From: Delphinapterus leucas
Taxonomy: Eukaryota; Chordata; Mammalia; Artiodactyla; Monodontidae
Assembly (NCBI RefSeq): GCF_002288925.2
Contig: NW_022098026.1
Coordinates: 18,617,823 to 18,681,822, forward strand
DNA: 64,000 nt
Direction of reading: 5' to 3'
Below the pieces are notes generated by a model. That model did no database searches. It was given only the letters and a program-made list of their open reading frames with translations, and was not told where the DNA came from. Made by a program: the position numbers and the translations under genes. Positions 20,625-31,860 of this stretch are shown here, one piece after another. Numbering within the stretch: position 1 is the first letter of the stretch; each line of letters begins with the position of its first letter.

Positions 20625-21042
20625 TATTATCACTGTCTCTTCAGAAAAGTCTTTTAAGTTTTGGGAAACTGTAAACCAATGGTAGTGGGTACAATTTTGC
20701 AAAATCCTCATTTCTGCCCCAAAGCCTGAATTTTATAACTGGAAACAAATACTGTCAGCTGTTTCCCTTCAGATGGCAGGCTCCAGAAAATGTCTGCCAA
20801 ATACACAAGTCTGAATTGCCAAAACTTATCTGTCAGTCACACTTTTCATGTAAAAATGGTATTCCATGAAAAAGTTGTTAGTTCAGCTTTGCAACTGGAA
20901 AGTTCAGCTTTGCTGCCTAAGTGTTTTTCCTTGAGACAATCATGTACTTGAGGCAAGCAATGTATAGCAGAAGTGCTTTATGTATACTTCCCATTTCCTC
21001 ACATAGAATATTTAAAATATATGTACTCAAGTGTTGAGTTTT

Positions 21043-21299
21043 GTTTTCTGTTTTTAATATTTATTTATTTGGCTGCACTGGGTCTTAGTTGTGGCACATG
21101 GATCTTCGTTGCTATGTGCAGGATCTTCGTTGAGGCATGCAGGATCCTTAAGTTGTGGCACGCAGGATCCTTCAGCTGCGGCATGCGGGCTCTTAGTTGT
21201 GGCATGCACGTGGGATCTAGTTCTCTGACCAGAGATCGAACCTGGGCCCCCTGCATTTAGAACGTGGTGTGTTAACCACTGGACCACCATGGAAGTCCC
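21043..21299 (-). mobile_element. CHR SINE variant, antisense
   Basis: 'ttggctgcactgggtcttagttg' with tandem 'gcatgcaggatcctt' units, end accaccatggaagtccc. Duplication aagtgttgagtttt (21029) and aagcgttgagtttt (21300). Confidence 0.9.
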
Positions 21300-21478
21300 A
21301 AGCGTTGAGTTTTAATAAAATTAATTTTACCTGCTCCATTAAGGATATTCGTATTAAATTTGGCTTTTTTTCCCCTTTGCATGCTGAGTGGAGAAGACTA
21401 CATTAACTACTAGTACAGTTTGATACTATTGCCTTGAATCGTGCTGAGGCACCAGCAATTTTTACCCACCATTGCTTT

Positions 21479-21602
21479 TTTTTTTGCTGCCCCGGGTCTT
21501 AGTTGCAGCATGTGGGATCTAGTTCCCTGACCGGGGATGAAACCTGGGCCCCCTGCATTGGGAGCATGGAGTTTTAAGCACTGGACCACCAGGGAAATCT
21601 CT
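21479..21602 (-). mobile_element. CHR-1-like SINE, antisense
   Basis: Poly(T), gctgccccgggtcttagttgc, end accaccagggaaatctct. Exact 15-base duplication acccaccattgcttt at 21464-21478 and 21603-21617. Confidence 0.92.
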
Positions 21603-21867
21603 ACCCACCATTGCTTTCATACTATCAAAAAGTCAACACAGTGAAGAGTTGTATCTTAGAATTATAATGAAAACAGTTTTGATTCCACAGCCCTGAAAAG
21701 GCCTTGGGGCCTCCAGGAGTCTATAAACCATACTATGAGAACTGTGGCAATATATGTGTGTGTATGTGCGTGTATATTAAAATATATGTAAAATAGTTCT
21801 CCCCTAAGTTCACATTTCTCTGAGTTAAATATAATTCTCTATATCTGACCTTAAGAAGTACATTCTA

Positions 21868-22067
21868 GGGCTTCGCTGGTGGCACAGTGGTTGAGAGTCC
21901 GCCTGCCGATGCAGGGGACACGGGTTCGTGCCCTGGTCTGGGAAGATCCCACATGCCACGGAGCGGCTGGGCCCGTGAGCCATGGGTGCTGAGCCTGGGC
22001 GTCCGGAGCCTGTGCTCCACAACGAGAGACGCCACAGCAGTGAGAGGCCCAAGTACCGCAAAAAAAA
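21868..22067 (+). mobile_element. CHR SINE, short poly(A) class, sense
   Basis: gggcttcgctggtggcacag to gtaccgc plus poly(A). Exact duplication aagtacattcta at 21856-21867 and 22068-22079. Confidence 0.93.
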
Positions 22068-22204
22068 AAGTACATTCTAAATTTTAATGAATTTGCTTTT
22101 TCCTCCCAATTTTAATTTATTGGACAAGTAACATTACAGCAATAGAGCTATTTTAAAATTTAAGAAAATCATCTACCAACTTCTTAGTTTAAAGGTAATA
22201 ATGG

Positions 22205-22975
22205 CGGGTGCTTTTGGAAATCTATTATTGCAAAAGTGTTATATGCTCATTGTAAACAAATTCAAACAATAAGTGTACAAATAAAATATTTTTACTCAAA
22301 AACAGAAATAATTGCATATATTTTTTTGCTCAGCAGTTTACCATGAACATTTTACTTAGAGTTTTCATTCATTCTTTTTAACAAGTGTATACCAGGTCGT
22401 TTTATAGCTGTACTGCAACTTAGCCACTTTCTTATTGACTGACAAGCAAGGTTTCAATGAATTTCCTTGTACAAATATTTTTGAGCTCACGTGTGAGTGT
22501 CTCTGGGCACTATTCCCCCAGAATTGGAAGTGGATTTGCTAATCAAAGGGTATGCACATTTAAAAATTTGAAGGCTGGGCTTCCCTGGTGGCACAGTGGT
22601 TAAGAATCTGCCTGCCAATGCAGGGGACACAGGTTCAAGCCCTGGTCCGGGAAGATCCCACGTGCTGTGGAGCAACTAAGCCCGCATGCCATACAACTAC
22701 TGAAGCCTGTGCTCCTAGAACCCGTGCTCTGCAGCAAGAGAAGCCATCACAATGAGAAGCCCGTGCACCGCAACGAAGAGTAGCCCCTGCTCGCGGCAAC
22801 CAGAGAAAAAGCCTGTGTGAAGCAACGAAGACCCAACGCAGCCAAAAATAAATAAATAAATAAAATAGAATAAATTTATTCTTTAAAAAAATTTTTTTAA
22901 AATTTGAAGGCACCTCCAAACTGATTTCCCTAAAGACTGTATCAATTTTCACTCCTGCTAAAGGTATATGAGAGA
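22205..22975 (-). repeat. Antisense L1 3'-region remnant, split by a SINE
   Basis: 'tttgctcagcagtttaccatgaacattt', 'gaattggaagtggatttgctaatcaaagggtatgcac' and, after the SINE, 'ctccaaactgatttccctaaagactgtatcaattttcactcctgc' are the standard antisense L1 tail. The same pattern recurs near 56600, 57280 and 60500. Confidence 0.65.
22576..22898 (+). mobile_element. CHR SINE, long class, sense
   Basis: tgggcttccctggtggcacag to an (AAAT)n tail. Exact 13-base duplication aaaatttgaaggc at 22563-22575 and 22899-22911. Confidence 0.93.
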
Positions 22976-24780
22976 GCAACATGGGACTTGTTTAGTGTAA
23001 CTGCTGGGCAGGAGATGATCAGGGACTGAATAGTGGTCTCACCATTGCTCTTGGGTTTTTTAATATTTCTGAATCCTTTGGTCACTCTCCAGGAATCCTA
23101 GTATTCCTCTAAAATCTCTAGTAGATAGAGCAATATTGCTGCTTTCTTAAGACTCTCTATTACAGCTCAGTCAGATAAAAAAGCTGCCAGCTTATGGGCA
23201 GGGGCATTGGGACAGTCTAGGGCTTTAGCCAAACCCCAGAGGCCACTGACAGGCTTGCCCATTTCTCAGACATTTGTCCTACATAATTCTTGTACTGGTG
23301 AAGGAATCTTCTTCAACTGACAAACCTTTTGCATCCACTAGATCTCTGCTGGAAAAGTCCAACCCTGGCTGTTTTTTTCTTCCTTGTCACCAGTGGTGCC
23401 AATGCCAGGATTTAAGAAGGCCCTCTAGGTGAGAAGTTTCAAGGTAGAGTCCTGACCACAATTTTCCTTACAGCTTCTGTGAACTTGTACCAGACTCATG
23501 TCTCAACTAGACTATCTATGGGTATACTTTCGGGGCCATAGTAGACACCATGCCACTTCTTTGGGGCAGAACATCTGGGAGGTGGCACTGTTACCTGACC
23601 TGAAGGTGAATGCCATGCTGTGTCTCCTGATTTATGAGCCTGCCTTGATGAGCAAGGGGTGTAGTAAACTGAATTGAGTTCAAACACTCCACTAGAGTCT
23701 CCAAGATCAGCCTTCAGAATGACTCAGTTCTCACATATAAGCCAAAATTCCTCCCCGAGCTGGAATCCTGGGCTTGTTCGCTCCTGACTTTGGTAAACAA
23801 TGATGTACTTCTGATTCTTACAGGAAACATCGGAGGGTTAGATAGAGAGGGTCATAGAGGAACCTCAGAGATTTTCCAGCAAGGTATTGACCCTAATGCC
23901 CATTCCTCCAGTTCCTCCTTTATTAAAAGGAGGGAATGTTTATTTTTTTATAAATTTATTTATTTTTGGCTGCACTGGGTCTTTGTTGCTGCGCGCGGGC
24001 TTTCTCTAGTTGCGGCGAGCAGGGGCTACTCTTCGTTGCGGTGCGCGGGCTTCTCATTGCAGTGTCTTCTCTTGTTGTGGAGCACAGGCTCTAGGCACGT
24101 GGGCTTCAGTAGTTGCAGCACGCAGGCTCAGTAGTTGTTGCTCACGGGCTCTAGAGTGCAGGCTCAGTAGCTGTGACGCACAGGCTTTGTTGCTCCGCGG
24201 CATGTGGGATCTTCCCAGACCGCGGCTCGAACCCGTGTTCGCTGCATTGGCAGGCGGATTCTTAACCACTGCGCCACCAGGGAAGACCCGGGAGTGTTTA
24301 TTAGAAAGACTAAAGGACTCCTTAAGAGCCCTTCTGATTCAAAAGTGATTTACTACGTGCCAGACCACCATGACCTGCAAGATAAGCTGATTCTTGCTGT
24401 GGGGTTTACTATTTAACTGTTCTCCCATCAGTTTCCAAACCATGAGATTCCATTCCAGCCGTGGGACCTTCTAAAGTCTATGGCAGAATGCCGTGGTACC
24501 AGTCAAGAAGAGCTTCTACAAAAGATGGGTGTGGCTGCCCAAGTCGTAGGGCACAAGAGGACGTTTGGAGTGGTTAGCCTCAGGTTTCCCAAGTGTGGAA
24601 TAGGATAGGTGGGGGCTTCATTGCGATGCACATGATAGGGTTCTGTGTTTCTCCAAGGGATCTACTGATTGCAGGCTCTTCGAACCCTCTTCTTGTCAAA
24701 GTGCTCGTACAACTGTGACCAGTGCATCTGGGCTGAACCCTTATATACTTACTGGTACTTATTCCTCAGTGTGATTCTTG
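22976..24780 (-). mobile_element. Antisense MaLR (ERVL-type) internal fragment, decayed
   Basis: Read on the minus strand, 23000-23480 follows the internal region of mammalian MaLR elements (THE1/MST relatives): 'ggcattggcaccactggtga', 'gtacaagaattatgtaggac' and 'gagaaatgggcaagcctgtc' occur in the expected order. The far boundary near 24780 is a guess, and no LTR was identified. MaLRs are non-autonomous relics of endogenous retroviruses. Here no open frame longer than about 63 codons remains, and a CHR SINE splits it at 23945-24289. Nothing suggests activity. Confidence 0.65.
23945..24289 (-). mobile_element. CHR SINE, long class, antisense, inside MaLR
   Basis: T-rich start, 'ggctgcactgggtctttgttg', end ccaccagggaagaccc. 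Duplication gggaatgtttatt (23932) and gggagtgtttatt (24290). Confidence 0.92.
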
Positions 24781-25042
24781 ACCTTCCCTTTTAATTAGTA
24801 CTGAGGGATGGCGGGAAGCTCATAGAATTGCTGCTAGTACTCATATTTTCAGTATGCATCTTTCAGTGGAGGCAATACCCAAAATATATTCACCAAAGAT
24901 TCACCTGGGGGGAAAGTGACTTCACCTTCATTGCTAACCACATGACCTTTCTGCATAGAGATGTTTCTTTTTGTGGAAAGCAAAGCTACAACTTGACATC
25001 TTTTAAAAATTTGTTTCCAGTTACAGTAAAAACATTTGTTCC

Positions 25043-25253
25043 TTTTTTAAAATTTTATTTATTTATGTATTTATTTTTGGCTGTGCTGGTTCGTCCTTGC
25101 AGCGCGTGGGCTCTAGAGCACGCGGGCTCAGTAGTTGGGGCACGCAGGCATAGTTGCGGTATGTGGGATCTAAGTTCTGCGACCAGGGATTGAACTCGGG
25201 CCTCCTGCACTGGGAGTGTGGAGTCCCAACCACTGGACCACCAGGGAAGTCCC
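25043..25253 (-). mobile_element. CHR SINE, long class with internal deletion, antisense
   Basis: (TTTA)n start, 'ggctgtgctggttcgtccttgc', jump to 'gggctctagagcacgcgggctc', end accaccagggaagtcccc. It is about 140 bases shorter than full copies. Confidence 0.87.
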
Positions 25254-25499
25254 CCTTTATCTGTTTCTGTTCAGTATGTTCCTCTTGAGGGTTTCTTGCG
25301 GACTTACCATGTAATGTTCTATATTGGCTAAGTTCCCCCCATTGCTGTTTGAAACCAAACACATAGGGTGAAATCATCATCATCTTCTTTATCTGAAAAA
25401 TAATTGTTCCTGCTTAATTTTTCTAACACTGCCGATAAATACCCCATTTGATCAGTTCCCTGATTTTATACATAAAGTGATTTTTTCTTACAAACTATA

Positions 25500-26110
25500 T
25501 TAAATTTATTTTCCTTATCACCAGAGTACTATACTATGTATAGAAAAACTGAAAACATAAATAAATAAAATAAATAAAAACACCCATTATCCCACCATCC
25601 ACAGATAATCTCTCTGTCTGGTGTATGTCATTTTGATGTTTGGGAATATTCTATCCATTCTAGTGTATTGGGAATACTATATATGCTTTGTTTTATAATT
25701 TTATCTTTTATTTAATATAATGTGAACTTCATTTTTAATAACTATAGAATCAAATTGTATACCAAAATCGAGTTAACATAAATTAATTCCTGTTAGATAT
25801 TTAGGTTGTATTGATTTTTTTTTTTACTATATGATATTTTGTGCCATGTCTAATTAACTCTTAAAGATAAATTCTTAGAAGTCCAAGAAATAAACATTTT
25901 TTAAAATGAACTTCTATAAGAGTAGATCTTAGAAGTTCTCATCACAATAAAAAAAACTAACTGAGGTGACATATGTTAACTAAATTTACTGTGGTTAATC
26001 ATTTTGCAATATATACATGTATCAAATCATTATGTTGTATACCTTAAACTAATACAATTAGTGTCAATAATTATATGTCAATTATATCTCAATAAAACTG
26101 GAACAATAAA
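25500..26110. repeat. Old L1-like remnants, one sense 3' terminus
   Basis: 25925-26110 is a sense L1 3' end ('aactgaggtgacatatgttaac', 'tatgtcaattatatctcaataaaactgg' plus an A-rich tail). 25500-25900 looks like an antisense L1 tail ('gataatctctctgtctggtgtatgtc'). Confidence 0.5.
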
Positions 26111-26154
26111 AATAAAATAAATAAATGTAAGAATAAAAATAAAATAAAATAAAA

Positions 26155-28690
26155 ACTTTAAATTTTGGAATAGTTTTAGATTTAAAGAAAAGTTGCAAAG
26201 ATAGTACAGAGTTCCTAAATAGCCCATCCCCAGTTTCCTCTGTAACTAACATCTTAACATTAGTATGATACATTTGTCACAATTAATGAGCCAACACTGA
26301 TACATTATTATTAGCTAGTGATACATTATTATTAACTAAGGTCCATACTTTATTCAGATTTCCTTCATGTTTACCTCATGTCCTTTTCCTGTTCCAGAAT
26401 CCCATTCAGGATATCATATTACATTTAATCATCATGTCTCCTTAGGCTCCTCTTGACTATGACAGTTCTCATACTGCTTGCATATATCAAGGATACATAC
26501 TATTAACATGATTTATCACTGTTGATGTTAATCTTGACACCTGTCTGAGGTAGTGTTTGTCAGGTTTCTCCACTATAAAGTTACCCTTCCCCCTCCCTTT
26601 TCCATGCTGTACTCTCTGGAAGGATGTCACTAAGCACAACCTACACTTAAGGAAAAGGGAGTTATGCTTCACCTCCTTGAGGGCAAAGTATCTACATAAA
26701 TTTGGAATTCTTGTGCATGGAAGACTTATCTATTCTCTCCATTCATTTATTTATTCAATCATTTACTTATATACATATGAACTCATGGATATTTATTTTA
26801 TACTTTGGGTTATAATCCAATACTAATTATTTGCTCAAATTGTCCCAGCTTTGGCCATTGGGAGCTCTTTCAGTTAGCTCCTGTATCTCTCTGAGATACC
26901 CTCATTATTTTGTGTATGTGTGTATGTTTAGTACTTTCTTACTTTCTGGCACTATAAGATGATCCAGGCTCATCTTGTACAATATATTTACTGCCCCAGT
27001 CCTAGAATCAGTCATTTCTCTAAGCAGCCATGGTTCCTTTTATTGAAGAACGATATTAAAAACCAGGAGTATAAGGTGTGCATGTTGCTACTGGAATGTC
27101 ATTTCTAGCTGACAGAGCAAAAAAAAATATGCGTATACTAACTTGTGTATATATACATACCTATACATATTTCTACATATATTCACTTGTAACTATAGTA
27201 AACTAAATATGAGTTCATACTCATGTTTCCAGCTCTAACCCATCACCACACAGATCATTCTAGCCTATTCCCCTTGCTCATCTGTAGTCTCCCACTCTAA
27301 CAGTGAGAAAGTAGGCTCCCACAATCTGTCATCCATTTACATAATTGTTCAGTTCCAGTACACATACATAGTGGTTTCAGAACTGTTAATGCATAATCTC
27401 CATGGGAAACAACTTGATCAAGCATAGTACAGCGCTTATGTGCTGTTCCTTTTGTCTTTAGTCTTAGAGCCACCACTCATTTCCAAAGTTACGTAGGTCA
27501 GTATATTTTTCCTTCACTTCCTTCAGTGAGGTTGGTTCACACATTTTTTAAAAAAAATAAACTTATTTATTTATTTATTTTTGGCTGCATTGGGTCTTCA
27601 TTGCTGCGCACGGGCTTTCTCTAGTTGCGGCAAGCGGGGGCTGCTCTTCGTTGCGGTGCGTGGGCTTCTCATTGTGGTAGCTTCTCTTGTTGTGGAGCAT
27701 GGGCTCTAGGCGCGCAGGCTTCAGTAGTTGTGGCACTTGGGCTCAGTAGTTGTGGCTTGCAGGCTCTAGAGCTCAGGCTCAGTAGTTGTGGTGCATGGGC
27801 TTAGTTGCTCCACGGCATGTGGGATCTTCTCAGACCAGGGCTTGAACCTGTGTCCCCTGCATTGGCAGGCAGATTCTTAACCAATGTGCCACCAGGGAAG
27901 TCCTGTTTTGCACATTTGTGATACAATTAGATTCTTTTGCCATAGTCTGCATTCCATTCTGGGATCCTCTGGACTACTAAATGATTAAAAAATTTTTTTT
28001 TCATACGTTAAATTTCACTCTTTGTACTGTAAAGTTCTATAGGTTTGACGAATGAATAATGTCATGTATCTACTATTACAGTATCATACAGAATACAATA
28101 TCATACAGAACTTTACCACCCCCAAAAATCCTCTGTGCTTCACCTATTCAACTCTTCCCCCACCTCAACCCCTGGCACATTGATCTGTTTACTATCTCCA
28201 TAGTTTTGCCTTTTCCAGAATGTCATATAAATAGAATCATACAATATATGGCCTTTTCAAACTGGCTTCTTTCACTTCACAATATGCATTTAAAATTCAT
28301 CTTTGTCTGTGCATGGTTTGACAGCTCATTCCTTTTTATAGTATTCCATTGTATGGCTGTACCACACTTTGTTTACCCATTCATTTATTGAAGGACACCA
28401 TGGTTGCTTCCAGAAGCAATGATTATGAAGAAAGCTGCTATAAACTTCCCCATGCAGGATTTTATGTGGATATAAGTTTTCAAATCAATGGGTAAATATT
28501 TAGAAGTGCAATTGTGCATTGTATGGTAAGACCATGTTTAGCATAGTAAGAACCTTCCAAACTCTTTTCCAGAATAGCTGTACCATTTTGCATTCTCATC
28601 AGCAATGAATGAGAGCTGCTGTTGTTTTGCATCCTCACCAGCAATTGGTACTGTCAGTTTGTTGGATTTTAGCCATTCTAATAGGAGGAA
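26155..28690 (-). repeat. Antisense L1 3' UTR remnants, split by a SINE
   Basis: 'aaagttgcaaagatagtacagagttcc', 'tacatttgtcacaattaatgagccaacactgatacattattatta', 'ttgatcaagcatagtacagcg' and, after the SINE, 'ttttgccttttccagaatgtcatataaatagaatcata', 'ttgtatggctgtaccacactttgtttaccc'. This is a typical antisense L1M tail of about 2.2 kb, without coding capacity. Confidence 0.65.
27549..27903 (-). mobile_element. CHR SINE, long class, antisense
   Basis: (TTTA)n start, 'ggctgcattgggtcttcattgc', end ccaccagggaagtcc. Well conserved. The duplication (cacattt) is short. Confidence 0.9.
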
Positions 28691-29256
28691 ATAAAAATTT
28701 AAAGAAGGGATCTTGATACATAATACCACATTTCCCTTCAGAAAGTTTGTATTGATTTCTCTAGAGTAACTTTTGTTCCTAACTCTACTGTTCCCCACAT
28801 TTCATCAGGCATCAAGTCATGCTGATTCTTATGCTTGCTGACAGTTCCATTCTCTCATTTTGATAGCCACTCCCCTGACTCAGGCTTTCATTACCTCACA
28901 CCTGGCCTAAGCACAACAGCAAGACTGCTTGTTTCCTAGACTCCAGTACCTCCTTGTTCCATATCCCAACTCATACAATGCAGCCCAAACAAAACAAAAC
29001 AAGAAGTTGTAATCTCCCTTTGACAATTTTTATCTTGGTAACTTTGCTTTTCAGTAACTACGAACCGAAATTTAAAGCCCTCAGTCCAGTATTCAACATT
29101 TCTTTAACCAAATTTCTCTTTAATCCTCTTTCTGATTTCTCTGCACTGACCAAGTTATTCTTTTAACCATTCCTTTCCATTTGGAAGGCTTTACCTCTTC
29201 TATTTCCCTCAGTTAGTTCCTAGTTCAAAATGATAATAATCAAAGCTTTTTCCTAA

Positions 29257-29569
29257 CAGACCTACTAGAGAATGGACTTGAGGATATGGGGAGGGGGAAG
29301 GGTAAGCTGTGACAAAGCGAGAGAGAGGCATGGACATATATACACTACCAAACGTAAGGTAGATAGCTAGTGGGAAGCAGCCGCATAGCACAGGGAGATC
29401 AGCTCGGTGCTTTGTGACTGCCTGGAGGGGTGGGATAGGGAGGGTGGGAGGGAGGGAGACGCAAGAGGGAAGAGATATGGGAACATATGTATAACTGATT
29501 CACTTTGTTATAAAGCAGAAACTAACACACCATTGTAAAGCAATTATACTCCAATAAAGATGTAAAAAA
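29257..29569 (+). mobile_element. 5'-truncated cetartiodactyl L1 3' end with perfect duplication
   Basis: Sequence from 'cagacctactagagaatggact' through 'ggagatcagctcggtgctttgtgac' and 'gaaactaacacaccattgtaaagc' to 'actccaataaagatgt' plus poly(A), the usual L1 3' UTR of this lineage. Exact 15-base duplication aaagctttttcctaa at 29242-29256 and 29570-29584. About 310 bases, non-coding, relatively young. Confidence 0.92.
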
Positions 29570-29584
29570 AAAGCTTTTTCCTAA

Positions 29585-31390
29585 ATAAACTTACTCTATT
29601 TTGATTTCTCTATTACTTTCTACCTACTCAATACTGCAAAATAGTTTATTATAGTGTCTTGAATTTGTCTTTCTGTTAAGACTGGTCTCTATTATCCCCA
29701 CGTGCGTTTTATCTACCTAATCATCAGTCAATAAGTATATGCATCAGTGTAACTGAAAAGAAGTACATTATCTTCTGCTTCTTTTATGTTTTCTCTAAAG
29801 ACTTGGCAAAGTGCCATGCACACAACAGGAATTAAATAAATGTTGGTTGAATGTACATGTGAAAAAATTGCAAAACTAATTTGAAATATTTGAAAAAACT
29901 TTTATTACACATAAAGTATATGTTCACTGTGGAAAATTAAAAAAGAAAAGCCTAGAAAATATAAATATTCAAAAAAGAAAAAAAAGAATTTTATAAATCT
30001 CCGTACAAATCTATTACCCCAAAGATAATTACTATTAACATCTTGGTTTTACATGTAACCTACCATACTTTTTCCATACATGTATGATATTTGATTTAAA
30101 GTGATGACTATGTTTTGTGGTATGGAATGTCTCTTAAGTTATGTACCTTTAAAGTGTACCTCAAAAGGTCAACTGGACACACAAACTTTCTTGGTCAAGG
30201 AGCACAGCATCATGCACAGAAGTATACTAGTCACTTGAGGTAGATTTGGTATTTCTGATTCTCAACTCAGAGACCCTCCCACCAAATCCTACTACTTCCT
30301 CTCAACCCTATTGCATATTCTCCTTGACATGCTGTCCTCTGTTAAACAATTCAAGGATTAAGGAATCCTGATAGAACCCCAAGGAAGAAAATGAATATGG
30401 GTATTAATTGTTCTCTCCTCTCTCCATTGTTGAGAACCTGAGTGATTCTACTACAAGAGGTATTTATATACTTGTTAGTTTTAGAAGTTTTATATATATA
30501 TATATATATACACACTTTTCCCATTTTCAGGTAGGCTCAGTAAATTTTCTGAATAATTTGGTATAATTTTCTTAGGCTATGTGGTGGGGTAGTCCAGCTG
30601 CAGGCATAGCTCCTTGTTTTTTAAAACATGCCCACTTCCTACATCTTGCAGTTATATTCAAGTATAGCTCAAATAAGTGGTAGCCTTCAGCCTGGTTGCA
30701 ATTTTATGGTTTTTCAATTGAACTAAGTTGTGCCCAGAACTTCCTGGAGGATAGAGAGTAGGTTTATTATAGGAAACAATAGTTTCCTATCCAGTTTATA
30801 GTACTGGATAAATAAATTATAGTATGCCTGGTTAACAGAATACTATGAAGCAGTAAACAAGAATTACAGAGCTCTTTATATACTGACATGGAATATCTCT
30901 ACAATATATCAGGTGAAAAAAGCAAGATACAGAAGTGTGTATAGTATGCTGCCATTTGTGTTAAAAAAGTAGACAGGTACGAAATTGCTTATATATGTAT
31001 AAACATTCCTAGAAGGAGACTTAGAAACCTGATAACATGGTTTGCTTATGAGGGGATCTGGGTGTTTAGTGGACAAAGTAAAAGGACTACTTTCATCGTA
31101 TTTTTAAAATTCTTTTTGAAATGTGAACCATGTGAATATATTAACTATTCAGATTTTTTAATGTGAAATTACATGGTCTAAGAAACTAACAATATAGTTG
31201 GAGAAACCAGGAGACAAGTTTTAAATTAAATGTTTCCAACTGTTACAAAAGAGAGAGAGATCAAATTTGGTAGCAGTCAGGGATAATTTACCTAGAGTCC
31301 TAATTAGCAGGTTTATAAAGATATAATGGTTGAAGTATTATATCAGTTTACCTGATTGATGAAATTCCTCTACCTTTGAGGGTACCATGG
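29585..31390. other. Mostly non-repetitive intergenic DNA with a (TA)n run
   Basis: A (TA)10 microsatellite lies near 30490-30510, and a possible antisense L1 tail at 29890-30090. Otherwise I see no gene, RNA gene or element. Confidence 0.5.
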
Positions 31391-31399
31391 AATCAAAGT

Positions 31400-31542
31400 G
31401 ATACAGTGGGAAGAGCATGGGTTTTGGGATCAGGCAGAAATAAATTCAAATCCTAGCCTTTTAATATACTGGCCTTATATATTTGGGCAAGTTATATAAC
31501 CTTTTTGGAGTTTCAATTTCCTTATCTGTAAAATGGGTGAAT

Positions 31543-31581
<39 letters not shown>

Positions 31582-31860
31582 GGTGATTTTTTTTTTTTTT
31601 TCTTTCTTTTTTTTTTTTTTTGGTACGCGGGCCTCTTACTGTTGTGGCCTCTCCCGTTGCGGAGCACAGCCTCCGGACGTGCAGGCTCAGGGGCCATGGC
31701 TCACGGGCCCAGCCGCTCCACGGCATGTAGGATCTTCGTGGACCGGGGCACAAACCTGCGTCCCCTGCATTGGCAGGCGGACTCTCAACCACTGAGCCAC
31801 CAGGGAAGCCCTGGGTGAAATCTTGATAGGGTTATTATAAAGGTTAAATGACATAACATC
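31400..31860 (+). repeat. Sense MIR interrupted by poly(T) and a CHR SINE
   Basis: MIR wording ('agcatgggttttgggatcaggcag', 'gggcaagttatataacc', 'tccttatctgtaaaatggg') runs to 31540 and resumes at 31812 ('tgggtgaaatcttgatagggttattataaaggttaaatgac'). Confidence 0.75.
31587..31811 (-). mobile_element. CHR SINE, short poly(A) class, antisense, at a triplicated target
   Basis: Long poly(T), then ggtacgcgggcctcttactg and end ccaccagggaagccc. The target word tgggtga occurs three times: at 31534, at 31580 and after the SINE at 31812. A pure T tract separates the first two. Confidence 0.9.

Larger units (their letters stand above)
19150..21740. repeat. Old interspersed element split by five CHR SINEs
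   Basis: Non-SINE text is continuous in style: 'tctcagaacccctttacactctgaaaac' at 19165, 'gtctggcttaataaaaga' after 19985, 'cacacagatatgtagttgg' and a terminal 'ccatactatgagaactgtgg' near 21730. The end resembles the '...gagaacc.ctg' terminus of hAT-type transposons, so an old DNA transposon of about 1.4 kb before insertions is possible. Family not assigned. Confidence 0.4.

Noticed and set aside
21868..22067. tRNA gene
   Set aside because: The A- and B-box-like words belong to the tRNA-derived head of a CHR SINE. No cloverleaf or tRNA end can be supported.
22976..24780. Intact endogenous retrovirus
   Set aside because: Only an old MaLR-type internal piece is recognisable. No long frame and no pair of LTRs was seen.
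30480..30512. TATA-box promoter
   Set aside because: It is a (TA)n microsatellite with no gene start downstream.
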